A DNA stretch of 64,000 bases from Leptasterias polaris (lineage: Eukaryota; Echinodermata; Asteroidea; Forcipulatida; Asteriidae): positions 310,001-374,000 of the forward strand of contig JAZGTN010000055.1 in assembly GCA_037783415.1 (NCBI GenBank). Reading direction: 5' to 3'. The translations under genes were made by a program, and so were the position numbers. A model generated the notes under the pieces. That model was given only the letters and a program-made list of their open reading frames with translations, was not told the DNA's origin and ran no database searches. This document shows positions 24,157-33,838 of the stretch, piece by piece (within the stretch, counting starts at the first letter, position 1; every line of letters begins with the position of its first letter).

Positions 24157-24814
24157 TTTTTACCTTTCCCGTTTTAAGTCTCCTTTTCTTATAATTTGCA
24201 AATTCACAGCTTCGTCAGACCAACGATAACTGACAATAGGTTTACTTTGTTTCTTCTTGTCATTGTCTTTTCCTCGCTTTTTTGTTTCAAATCACTAGCA
24301 GTAGCACTCTCAAAGACAGCAAAAACTTCACTTGAAGATAAAAGATAGGGCCCTATTTAAAAATATATAACAAAAACTGACTGAAGGTTAGTTATTTTAC
24401 TAATTGTTTCCTGATGATGGTGGGGGTAGAGGAGGGGAGTTTAAGGGTCAGACACACTTAGCTTTTTATGATGCTGGGGTGGGGTTTTTTTTTTTGGGGG
24501 GGGAGGTCCTCTCTCTCTTTTCTGTCTTTAGCGGGAAAGACGTTTTGCCAATGCAGGAACTACAAAATCTATCCAGGGTTGCCGTACTTTGAGATCATTT
24601 TTCATATAATTATTTCTTACCAAGAATACCTGAGTCATTTTAACATTACATACAATTAAGTGTAAGCCTCATGCCAAGACTGTGTCTCACGGTGGCGCTG
24701 TTCAAGTTCACAATCGTTAAGTATGTTCAGTACTGCTAGACATTGCATCACTCAAACTATTGCACCACAATAGTCCCATGATATTTAAGATGATTTGGAC
24801 TGGATATTTATCGA

Positions 24815-24920
24815 GGTGAGCCGTGGCTCAGCGGATCTGAATAAGAGACAAAAGCAAATTCTCTCGCAACCCTAACTCACAGTTGGGGATCGAAACCGTT
24901 GGGTTAATCCGATACTCGCC
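24815..24920 (+). ncRNA. Vault-RNA-like gene F15, type B body at an A position
   Basis: Spacing from F14 (764 bp) and the upstream flank (CACAATAGTCCCATG) are those of an A gene, but the body is type B (ACAAAAGCAAATTC, GATCGAAACC, GGGTTAATCC). The likely cause is recombination or gene conversion inside the gene. T5 terminator. Confidence 0.7.
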
Positions 24921-25496
24921 TTTTTACCATTTTCCCATTTTAAGTCTTTTTTTTCTTATATTATTTGCAAATTCACAGCTTCGTTAGACCAACAAAAAGA
25001 GACAATAGATTTACTTTGTTTTTATGCTTTTCTTGTCTTTTCCTCGCTTTTGTTTCAAATAAAACCAGCACTCTCAGAGACAGCAACATTTTCACTTGAA
25101 GATAAAAGATAGGGCCTTTTTTTAAAATGTATAACAACAACTGACTGAAGGTTTGTTATTTTACTAATTGTTTCCTGTTGGTGGTGAGAGGGGAGGTTGA
25201 AGGGTCAGACACACTTGCTTTCCATGAAACTAGGCTTTGGGGTTTTGTATTGGGGGTCCTCTCCTTTTCTGTCTTTAGCGAGGAAGACTTTTTGCCATTG
25301 CAGGGACTTTAAATACTGTCCAGGGTTGCGCCACTTTAATTTTTCATATATTTTTAATCAGGAAAGCCTGAGTCATTTATACACCATATAAAAATTTAGT
25401 GTTAGCCTCCTGCCAATACTGTGTCGCACGATGGCGCTGTTCAAGTTCACTATCGTTAGGTACAAAATAACAATTAAAACATTTTGTTTAAAAAAA

Positions 25497-25616
25497 GGAC
25501 GAGTATCGAATTAGCACAGCGACTCCCGAACTCTTAGGGTTAAGAGCCCCGAGAGTCCGATTCCTGTTTGGTGCTTCAGGCTCACTTACAGTCAGCCACC
25601 GTACCGTGGCTCGCCC
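25497..25616 (-). ncRNA. Vault-RNA-like gene R3 (120 nt)
   Basis: Paralogue of R1. The 5' GGGCGAG pairs with 3' CTCGTCC over 7 bp, with changes at two paired positions relative to R1 (GGGTGAG/CTCGCCC). Box A-like CGGTACGGTGG, box B-like GAGTTCGGGAGTC. Upstream TTATAA near -30 and an intact ATTGCACAATA at -57 to -47. The T run follows directly (A6 or more at 25490-25496 on the plus strand). Confidence 0.65.
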
Positions 25617-25662
25617 AGTGTTATGAGTGGAAATAAATACTTATAAAGGTGTGCTGTAAAAT

Positions 25663-25673
25663 TATTGTGCAAT
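25663..25673 (-). promoter_or_regulatory. -57 PSE-like element of R3
   Basis: ATTGCACAATA on the minus strand, the same motif and nearly the same distance as in the plus-strand genes. The surrounding sequence is otherwise unrelated to those genes. Confidence 0.55.
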
Positions 25674-26091
25674 ATTTACCCAACAAAGGTCATTGTTATA
25701 ATACATACCAGAGCAGTATTTGTTGGTGCTAGTATAGCGCCCTCTGCTGCTCAGTTGATTGATTTCAATGAATGGTGACAACTAACATCGCACACAGCTG
25801 TTTATGATGTTACTAAGTACCAGCCACCCATTGGTGCTCACTATGAAGCATGGTATACCGCCTCGACTTCAAGTTCTGGGTGGCTGTTTTTTTTTTTTTA
25901 TGTCGTAAAAAGGACCGTCTTGAAAATAAAGGGGAATGGTCTGAAATTGAAGCAAGAATTTATGTCGTCGCACGGTGGCGCTGTTCAAGTTCACTCTCAT
26001 CGTGGTATTGCTAGACATTGCGTCACTCAAACTATTGCACCACAATTATTTCCCATAATATTTAAGATGATTTGGACTGGACATTTATCGA

Positions 26092-26197
26092 GGTGAGCCG
26101 CGGCTCAGCGGATCTGAATAAGAGACTAAAGCATATTCTCTCGTTACCCTAACTCACAGTTGGGAATCGAGACCGTTGAGTTAACTCGATACTTGCC
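26092..26197 (+). ncRNA. Vault-RNA-like gene F16, type A
   Basis: Paralogue of F1, sharing its extra 3 bp between the -58 motif and the TATA box. Differences: GAGCCGCGGCTCAG at the start and GGGAATCGAGACC at box B. T6 terminator. Confidence 0.68.
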
Positions 26198-26526
26198 TTT
26201 TTTACTTTTCCCCCGTTTATTTCTTATTTTGTATAATTTGCAAGCTCACAAGCTCGTTAGACTAGCAATATATATGGCAACAGGTTTGCTTTACATGCAT
26301 TTCTTGTTTTCAAATGTCTTTTTCCTCCCTTTTGTTATTCAATAATTTTTGTTCGGTTCACTGTCACAGACTGCGAAATTTCACTTTTAAAAGATTAGGG
26401 CCTTATTTTTCCATCCAAAACTTTAGAAAACATTTCGGGGGGCACTATCTATCTTCCATTGAGTACATCCCTCCAGTGGAGTATAGTCGTACTTGAGAGA
26501 TGGGATCGCAGAGTGTGTTGGAGTAA

Positions 26527-27300
26527 TGTGTCGCATTTCGCAATAGTGCCATTTTAACTTCTCTGCCATCATTTTTAAAAGCTCTGAAGCATGAAGATAG
26601 TGTAGCTACAGTTGATATTTTATAACTTGTCTCTTTGTTATATCCTTATAAAGATGTGCAATTCTATAATTAATTTATTACTTATTTATTTCATTAATTT
26701 ATTCTATATTTCAACACGTACAGATATTTATTTATTTATTTATGTTTTTGTTTATCTATATACTAGTCATTTTTATTTATTTGTTTGATTTATTTTTTAT
26801 TTGATTTTTTTACATACTTGCTAATTTCCTTCGCTTATTTACCTATTAAGTGATTCAATTATATATTATTTAATACCTTGATTCATATTCAATGCTATAA
26901 TGCCCATTTCTCGTAGGTTTCATCAATGCTTTCACATTCTTTACTGAGATGCCTTGTGTGCATTGTAATTTCATATCAAAATGTTCTTCAGTTTTCCTTT
27001 TTCACTCTTAAAAACTGGTTTTACTCTAACATAATTCATGCTTTTAATGTTTTGTTTAAGATGTTAACCTTTGATGTACATGTACATATGTTTATTTATA
27101 GTTAATTTATTATCTTTTATTTTTCACATAAATTGTTATATATTTTTTACTCTACTTGTTTACAACCAGATGTGGGGCAGCAGGTCCACGGACCACAGTA
27201 ATTACTTTGCTTTTGTTTCTCCTAGCCCATCTGGAAGTACTTCTGTATTGTTTTGTATCGTTGTGTGTTGGCTGAATAAATAATAATAATAATAATAATA
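26527..27300 (+). mobile_element. 5'-truncated LINE-like insertion with (TAA)n tail
   Basis: In the array the sequence reads ...GTTGGAGTAAAGGAATAATTG without a break. Here about 774 bp are inserted after GAGTAA, ending in AATAAATAATAATAATAAT before AAAGGAATAATTG resumes. A microsatellite 3' end, no intact reading frame and a target beginning with TAA fit a target-primed non-LTR insertion truncated to its 3' UTR. Family not identified. Confidence 0.6.
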
Positions 27301-27626
27301 AAAGGAATAATTGTTTGTGACTCCCCTTGCTGCATATCGGGCGGGGTATAAGTCCACCACATGAATCCATTTGGATTTACTGGCAAAATCAAAAGTACAA
27401 GAATTGCAAGAGAACAAAAAAATTAATCAGAAACTGACTACTGCGAACCGATCAGGGTTTTTTTTAGGCCATTAACAATATTTTATACACACAAAATAAA
27501 ACAAATAAGAAAAGTATTTATGAAACACAAAGTAGGGAAAGATGAAGTTTTACAATTAAAATAAAGCCAAATTAAGATGGCTCGATGGAAGAACAGACAA
27601 AACAAATTAAATCCAAAGAAGTAAAA

Positions 27627-27750
27627 GGCGAGTATCGATTTGAATCAGTGGACGGTGTGTATGCATAACAGACTAGACGCCAGTACACAAGGGGACACGA
27701 CTTGAACAAGCTTCAGGCTCTTGATCAGTACCACTGACCCACGGCTCACC
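27627..27750 (-). ncRNA. Vault-RNA-like gene R4, intact parent of the R2 copies (124 nt)
   Basis: Starts GGTGAGCCGTGGGTCAGTGG (box A-like TGGGTCAGTGG at nucleotide 10) and ends TGATTCAAATC (box B-like) then GATACTCGCC and TTTT. GGTGAG pairs with CTCGCC. Upstream TATTTAA at -31 to -25 and ATTGCACAACC at -54 to -44. Only the 3' part survives in the array (R2-1 to R2-7). Confidence 0.68.
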
Positions 27751-27774
27751 CGATAACTCAGAGGAAATTCACAC

Positions 27775-27804
27775 TTAAATAGTATCTGGTTATGGTTGTG
27801 CAAT
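27775..27804 (-). promoter_or_regulatory. TATA and PSE-like elements of R4
   Basis: TATTTAA at 27775-27781 and ATTGCACAACC at 27794-27804 on the minus strand. Confidence 0.6.
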
Positions 27805-27888
27805 AACCACTCCAAAGCGCAAAGCACATCATCAAGGGCGCCACCAATATCAATGTCTTTATCAATTAATAACTAATTTCGCTGGGGC

Positions 27889-28573
27889 TCAGCCCTCATG
27901 CAGAGGGGTGCACCTCACTAAATAAACTCCCATCCTGTAGCATACAGTGTATAAGGCTAATTCAAAAATACACAAAAAATACGTAGAAAGCTCACAGCTT
28001 TTAGCTGTAAAAAAGGGGAAGTTATCCATTGACTCTTGAACGTTTATCCTCTGTTCAATTTGATATGGGGGTCCCTGGGCCCGTCGAGTTATTCCCCCTC
28101 CAAATAAAAACACCCCTGCACCGGTGCAATTTTCCAAACGTCCGAGTTTCAACCTTTAAATAAATTTCCTTGCATCCTCGGCAAATAATTATGACAATTT
28201 TGTCAGGGCCTATGTATTCCAAAATACCTCAATTTGCAATCAACAACCCCAGGTCACAATACAAAAATTGGGCTCTATTTTTACACTTCACCCTTTTTAT
28301 TTGGCTCTCAAATCTTTCTAAAAGAATGTTTTGAATGCCAACGCTGTGTTTTCTCCCTAATTAGTCGGATACACACAAACGAGCTGGGATGGGCTTAGAG
28401 TAGAAATAAACGAATGTGGGTTCAATCTTGAGTATGAGTCACTTTGGTAGCACGGTGGCGCTGTTCAAATTCACTATCGTTAGGTATGGTACTGCTAGAC
28501 ATTGCATCACTCAAACTATTGCACCACAATAGTCCCATGATATTTAAGATGATTTGGACTGGATATTTATCGA
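27889..28573 (+). repeat. Segmental duplicate upstream of F17
   Basis: Shares blocks with 34573-35210 (upstream of F21) and 33840-34239 (upstream of F20), for example CAGAGGGGTGCA, AAACGTCCGAG, GGCTCTCAAATCT and TTCAATCTTGAGTATGAG. No gene is seen in it apart from the RNA unit promoter at its right end. Confidence 0.65.
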
Positions 28574-28679
28574 GGTGAGCCGTGGCTCAGCGGATCTGAA
28601 TAAGAGACAAAAGCAAATTCTCTCGCAACCCTAACTCACAGTTGGGGATCGAAACCGTTGGGTTAACCCGATACTCGCC
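28574..28679 (+). ncRNA. Vault-RNA-like gene F17, type B variant
   Basis: Same body as F14 (GGGTTAACCC variant), T5 terminator. Flanks beyond about -120 and beyond the T run differ from the array. Confidence 0.7.
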
Positions 28680-29168
28680 TTTTTACCGTTTTAAGTCTCT
28701 TTTTCTTAGATTTTGCAAATTCACAGCTTCGTTAGAACAACAATAAGTGAAAATAGGTTGACTTTGTCTCTTGCTTCTCATTGTCCTTTCCTCGCTTTTG
28801 TTTCAAATATTGATTGATCACTTGCACTTTCAAAGACAGCAAAAACATCACTTGAAGATAAAAGATAGGGCCCTATTTAAAAATGAATACCAAAAACTTA
28901 CTGAAGGTTAGTTATTTTACTAATTGTTTCCTGATGGTGGTGAGGGGGGAGGGGAGGGGCGTAGAAGGGTCAGACACACAAGCTTTTTATGATGCTAGGG
29001 TGGGTTTTTTTAGGGGGGGGGGGGTCCTCTCTTTTTCTGTCTTTAGCGGGGAAGAGGTTTTGCCAATGCAGGGACTATAAATGCAGGAACTACAAATACT
29101 GTCCAGGGTTGCGGTACTTTTATTTTTCATATATTTTCAACCACGAATTCAACCACGAAAGCCTGAGT

Positions 29169-29370
29169 CATTTTAATATCGGTGAGAAAATAGAATTAGC
29201 TGTTGCAAACTGCTTACCAACCAAAAGGACCTGTATTACAAATGCAAAAAATTAGTTAGTGGCCTGACGTTTCGACCCTATAGCAGAGCCTTTCTCTTTA
29301 GCCTTCGAGAAAGACTCTGCTAGGGTCGAAACGTCAGGCCACTATAACTAATTTTTTTCATTTTAATATC
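29169..29370. mobile_element. Penelope-terminus-like insertion with 12-bp target duplication
   Basis: CATTTTAATATC occurs at 29169-29180 and again at 29359-29370, flanking 178 bp of inserted sequence. The right part of the insert is a near-perfect inverted repeat (29246-29358). Its arms contain GGCCTGACGTTTCGACCCTA and the inverse GTCGAAACGTCAGGCC. The same CTTCGAGAAA...AAACGTCAGGCCACTA sequence ends the Penelope-like fragment at 31558-31595, so this is probably a terminal piece of that element in inverted arrangement. Confidence 0.65.
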
Positions 29371-29532
29371 ATATGAAATTGAGTGTTAGCCTCCTCCCAA
29401 GACTGTGTCGCACCGTGGTGCTGTTCAAGTTCACTATCGTTAGGTATGGTACTGCTAGACATTCCATCACTCAAACTATTGCACCACAATTTCCCATGAT
29501 ATTTAAGATGATTTGGACTGGATATTTATCGA

Positions 29533-29638
29533 GGTGAGCCGTGGCTCAGCGGATCTGAATAAGAGACAAAAGCAAATTCTCTCGCAACCCTAACTCACAG
29601 TTGGGGATCGAAACCGTTGGGTTAACCCGATACTCGCC
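29533..29638 (+). ncRNA. Vault-RNA-like gene F18, type B variant
   Basis: Body as F17, T5 terminator, ACCATTTTCCC beyond it as in F15. Confidence 0.7.
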
Positions 29639-30306
29639 TTTTTACCATTTTCCCATTTTAAGTCTCTTTTTCTTAGATTTTGCAAATTCACAGCTTCGTT
29701 AGACCAACGATAATTGACAATAGATTTACTTTTTTTTTTGCTTTTCATTGTCTTTTCTTAGCTTTTGTTTTAAATAATATTGTTCACTATAGCACCCTCA
29801 AAGACAGCAAAAACTTCACTTGAAGATAAAATTTAAGAAAGGGCCCTATTTAAAAAATATATAACAAAAACTGAGGTTAGTTATTTTACTAATTGTTTCT
29901 CGTTGGTGGTGTGGGGGGGGGGGGGGGGGGGGCGTTGAAGAATCAGACACTCTAGCTTTTTATGATGCTAGGGGTATTTTTTTTGGGGGGGGGGGGGGGT
30001 TGGGGGGTCCTTTTTCTGTCTTTAGCGGGGAAGACCTTTCGCCAATGCAGGGACTATAAATACTGTCCAGGGTTGAGGTACTTTTATTTTTCCACATATG
30101 TTTATAACCAGGAAAGCCCGAGTCATTTTAATATCGTATAAAATTGAGTGTTAGCCCCATGCCAAGACTTTGCCGCACGGTGGCGCTGTTCGTGTTCGCT
30201 ATCGTTAGATCGTTAGGGATGGTATTGCTAGACATTGCATCACTCAAACTATTGCACCACAATTTTCCCATGATATTTAAGATGATTTGGACTGGATATT
30301 TATCGA

Positions 30307-30412
30307 GGTGAGCCGTGGCTCAGCGGATCTGAATAAGAGACAAAAGCAAATTCTCTCGCAACCCTAACTCACAGTTGGGGATCGAAACCGTTGGGTTAAC
30401 CCGATACTCGCC
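30307..30412 (+). ncRNA. Vault-RNA-like gene F19, type B variant
   Basis: Body as F17; T5 then GCTTTG, so the 3' flank diverges immediately after the terminator. Convergent with R5. Confidence 0.7.
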
Positions 30413-30683
30413 TTTTTGCTTTGTTTTTATACATTTTTTCCCAGTTAGTGAGTCATTTGTTTCAATTCACAATTTTGCCAAAAAACCAAAATAGTAATTG
30501 TAAAACTAATTTTTTTTATTTTTTTGCAAATTAAATTATTCTTCCCCGCTTTGTAAAAAGTACTTTTGAATTTCACCCTTAAATTTAAAAATGTTGTATT
30601 TTTTAAAATCATTTATAACTACAAGAAAATTTTACTTGTTTATTTCTCCATCGTCATAAGATAGGAATTAACAATTACAGTAA

Positions 30684-31610
30684 TTCACACATCAGATCGG
30701 CTTCAACGTGCTGTACAGGAAGAACCCATAGTTAGTTGCCTACCGACGCCCACCCAGTCTCAGGGATCTCATCGTCCGGGCAGAAGTTCCCCCCATTAAT
30801 GATGATGTTAATCCCCCTTTGCCACAGGGTACTTTTAGGTGTTCCAATACATCCAAATGCATCGTTTGTAGACAACACATCAGGGAATCAGACTCCTTTA
30901 CCAGCCATACTGGTGGTACCACCCACAAGACAAGGGGTCATGTCACCTGCACCACCACTAATCATCTATCTAATATCTTGCAGAGTCTGTGGTGTTCAAT
31001 ATATAGGTGAAACAAGAACTACACTCAAGAAGCGTTTCTATGGCCACAGATCCACAGTCAACACCCAAAAGCTGGATACACCGGTAGGACACCACTTCAA
31101 CCTTTCTAACCACTCCATTTCTGACATGAATTTACAGGGCATTGAGGTACTAGGTAACTGCAGAGAGACTGTCCGTCTGAGTAGGGAAAAACTTTTGATA
31201 AGGCGCATAAAGACCACTCAGCCCCATGGTTTGAATATCCAAGAAGGAAATGACTAATAACCTTTTGTTTTTGCCTTCTCCTTTTCCCACACAGTTATCC
31301 ACTTTATTAGTCTGCACTTCATTGTATTAACTAATTATTTACCTCTCTTCTAACCTTCCATTTTGTCCTTTGTGTTCCCAACTTCTTGTGGTCAAGCTAT
31401 CCCCTTCCCTTCATAACCCCCCCCCCCCCCTTTGTCTTCATAATCCCTGCTTACCCCCTGCCTTCCTGCTTTTCTCCCTCCACTCCCTCTATTCATGTAT
31501 TTCCACTTGACTACTCTTGCAACTTTTGTCTGCTTGTATGTGTGTTGTGTGTTGTCATTTAGCCTTCGAGAAACGTCAGGCCACTAACTTATTTTTTGAT
31601 TTTTTGGGGT
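30684..31610 (+). mobile_element. Degenerate Penelope-like retroelement fragment
   Basis: About 0.93 kb interrupts a region that is continuous in the paralogous segment 35317-35755. It holds the C-terminal part of a Penelope-like reverse-transcriptase protein including a GIY-YIG endonuclease domain. It ends in the terminal sequence also seen at 29246-29358. AAT(T/C)ACAGTAA at 30673-30683 and 31611-31621 is a possible target duplication with one mismatch. A C-rich tract lies at about 31418-31430. Confidence 0.75.
30736..31257 (+). pseudogene. Penelope-like element C-terminus (GIY-YIG endonuclease), frameshifted
   Basis: The 173-codon frame has the endonuclease from about residue 78: IYLISCRVCGVQYIGETR (the paired 'IY' and 'YIG' motifs with the CxxC between them), then a conserved Arg region (LKKRFYGHRS) and PVGHHFN. 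Upstream of about 30960 the matching Penelope sequence lies in another frame (YRRPPSLRDLIV, then FRCSNTSKCIVC with Cys pairs), so a frameshift separates linker from endonuclease. No reverse transcriptase domain remains. Non-functional. Confidence 0.8.
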
Positions 31611-31774
31611 AATCACAGTAAAGTTCAGTTTTTAAACGGAAGTAAAAAAGACCCCCAAAATATCAACTTTTTTGGCAGAGATGATAATTATTGAAACAAA
31701 TCAATACAACCTTATTTCTCTCTGAAATGATTTTAAGTGTGACTCGACATAAAATAAAAGGAAGAGAAGAAAAT

Positions 31775-31883
31775 GAGCGAGTATCGAGTTAACTTGGTGG
31801 TCTCGAACCCCAACTTAACGCTGGAGCATACGAGATAACTAGCTTTAGTCTCTTGTTTTGGCCCACCAAGCCGTGGCTCACTC
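31775..31883 (-). ncRNA. Vault-RNA-like gene R5 (109 nt)
   Basis: Starts GAGTGAGCCACGGCTTGGTGG and contains box B-like GGGGTTCGAGACC. It ends GTTAACTCGATACTCGCTC, followed after CA by TTTT. GAGTGAG/CTCGCTC pair over 7 bp; the second pair is A-U where R1 has G-C. TATAATA at -30 to -24, ATTGCACAACA at -55 to -45, ACGTCA at -83 to -78. Confidence 0.68.
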
Positions 31884-31906
31884 GAAGGATTGTTGGCGCA
31901 CAATCA

Positions 31907-31966
31907 TATTATAAGCCTGTGCATCGATGTTGTGCAATGCTCTTATGAATATTCAGTTAATGACGT
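31907..31966 (-). promoter_or_regulatory. TATA, PSE-like and CRE-like elements of R5
   Basis: On the minus strand: TATAATA (31907-31913), ATTGCACAACA (31928-31938), ACGTCA (31961-31966). The PSE-like site is at exactly the distance found in type B plus-strand genes. Confidence 0.6.
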
Positions 31967-32080
31967 GTATGCAACAAGGAAATGAAGTCATGCATTATTC
32001 ATGTTGCATTGAACTTGGATGGAAACTCATCATGTCTCACTTCGTATCATTCTAAATCAGAAACGGATATAATCTTTGTG

Positions 32081-32475
32081 TTAAAGGGACACACGTTGCC
32101 TTGGATTGTGCGCTTTGTGCTATAAAACGTGTTTGTTATGAAATGAATGTGGTTTGAAAGATTGTCTTAAAAGTATTATTTATATAATGTTCCCCGAGAG
32201 ACAAAATGCCTTGAAATTGGGTGGTTTTCCTTTCACTTCGTGAGCTAACACGGTCTGTCATTTTGTGGAGTAAAAAAGCTTTGTTCTACAAAGTGGCGGG
32301 CCGTGGTAGTTCACAAAGTAAGAGAAAAACCACACAATTTCGAGGTATATTTGTGTGGATCATTATTTTCTACTTTTAAAACATTTTTCCAACCATAATG
32401 CATTTCAAAACAAACGATTTTACACGCTTTTTATAGCCCAAAATCACCAGAATCCACGGCAACGTGTCCCTATAA
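32081..32475. mobile_element. MITE family 1, TTAA-flanked, 395 bp
   Basis: TTAA then AGGGACACACGTTGCC at the left; GGCAACGTGTCCCT then ATAA at the right. The inverted termini and TTAA-like target suggest a non-autonomous piggyBac-type element. A 5'-truncated copy is at 41361-41554. Confidence 0.75.
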
Positions 32476-32946
32476 GTTTTGTTACTTATTTGTTTATTTT
32501 GGGGTAGGCCTTATTCGGTACACTATGAAAATTGTCTTCCAGCCTCGCAATAGACCTCAGAAGTTTTACAGTTTCAAATAACACACTTTTAAAACCATCT
32601 GTTAACCTGTGATAATCTGTACATTTACCCTGTGAAACTTGACACTACACACAAAATTACAAATTTTGAATTAAAGAAAATATATTTTCAGTGTCAAAAC
32701 AGACAGAAAAGTTCGAAAAACATCGAATTACAATTAAACTTACTCCAGAATTTGATACAATTCTATAATTTCACATGAGTTATAAAGATATTAGGCTACA
32801 ATTTTCCAAACGAACATAATTTGTAAAACATTATTGACATATTATTTTGACAAAGATAGAAATGACAGAACCATAAATCATAATTTCGCCCTTAAATGAG
32901 ATTTAAAAATATGTTTTCATAAACTTATAGATGTGAAAAAAACCAT

Positions 32947-33020
32947 GAAGAACGATGGTTTCTGTGGCAACCTCGAACCCCCAAGTCCCAAGTTCAGGTC
33001 CCACTGTTTCGTGGTTCTTC
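32947..33020 (-). ncRNA. Vault-RNA-like gene R8, divergent short form (74 nt)
   Basis: GAAGAAC at the 5' end pairs perfectly with GTTCTTC at the 3' end although neither matches the usual GGTGAG/CTCGCC. Box A is weak (CGAAACAGTGG), box B is good (GGGGGTTCGAGG). T7 begins four bases after the stem. TATTTAA at -30 to -24, ATTGCACAATT at -54 to -44, ACGTCA at -94 to -89. It is the most diverged member, yet all signals are in place. Confidence 0.6.
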
Positions 33021-33838
33021 AAACTTTACCCGCGGAAATGTCATTAAATACCTTCGCATCAATAATTGTGCAATCCTATAACAATGTGGGTATGAATAAT
33101 CATATCGATGACGTAATGGCAAAGAGGAGTCAACCGTGACATTGTACCCCATGAAAAGAATCTCCTATAATTGTGTTATAGCGCCAACAATCTATACAAA
33201 ACATTACCAATGATTCACTCAGGATTTGTGGCTTTTTTATCAAGAGGTTTTCAGAGGGCAACAAAATGTTTATAAATTGATAGTGACTGTTCACATTGCA
33301 ATATAACAGTGCATAATAATCTGTCTGTCGATAAACAGAGGTAGAGATTTAATTTCATTTCATTTCGTTTCATTTTATTTCATTTTATTCGCCAGCAAAC
33401 ATATTTAAAAAAAAAATAAAAAATAATTAAAAAGATAATTTGCCAATCAAAGAATCTACAAGAACAAACACTACAATAGTTCAGAGAGGAATACACAAAA
33501 TGTAAAATCACCTAGCAATTAGTACTGAGGAAGCCTGCTTGGTGGGAAGATGCATGTAAGAAACAACTTCCAGTGACACAATATTCACGCAGAAATTTGC
33601 AACAAAAACCAAAACATCAAAACGACTCATTGTAATTTTAAAGTATGTAGTACCTACTAACCAAGTTTGAGATTTGGATAAAGATTCTGCTACCTGGCCC
33701 CTCTCCGAATAAAAATAAGGTACAACATGTGTAATAAACAAAAGTCGGCTCTGACTGCTGTATGAACTCTCTGGAAATGAAGAGAATGAACAGCATTTGG
33801 AGAAAACAATGGTTTTTGCTTTATACCCTCTTTTCTAG
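33021..33838. repeat. Segmental duplicate shared with 36544-37160
   Basis: The flank of R8 and that of R7 match in blocks: GTTATAGCGCCA(A/C)CAATCTA, CTGCTACCTGGCCCCTCTC and GTACAACATGTGTAATAAAC. Open frames sharing MFITHVVPY and YSERGQVAE come from this duplication and show no family features. A (TTTCA)n-like tract lies at 33353-33392. Confidence 0.65.
33044..33114 (-). promoter_or_regulatory. TATA, PSE-like and CRE-like elements of R8
   Basis: Minus strand: TATTTAA 33044-33050, ATTGCACAATT 33064-33074, ACGTCA 33109-33114, the last preceded in R7 as well by the shared TCATATCGATGACGT context. Confidence 0.55.

Larger units (their letters stand above)
9352..24814 (+). repeat. Seven-copy tandem array, unit about 2.2 kb
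   Basis: Type A genes at 9352, 11557, 13771, 15981, 18194, 20405 and 22625 give spacings of 2205-2220 bp. Type B genes at 10778, 12983, 15202, 17410, 19627, 21836 and 24051 give the same period. Each unit contains A gene, poly-G and (CTAT)n, a truncated minus-strand pseudogene, poly-G tracts, B gene, then a second diverged half with more poly-G before the next A gene. Units are nearly identical apart from homopolymer lengths and scattered substitutions. The sequence upstream of the first A gene and downstream of the last unit belongs to related but diverged cluster units (compare 8742-9352 with 25497-26092). Confidence 0.95.

Noticed and set aside
29281..29340. Hammerhead ribozyme in the Penelope terminus
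   Set aside because: GTCGAAAC resembles one side of the core, but the CUGANGA half was not found upstream.
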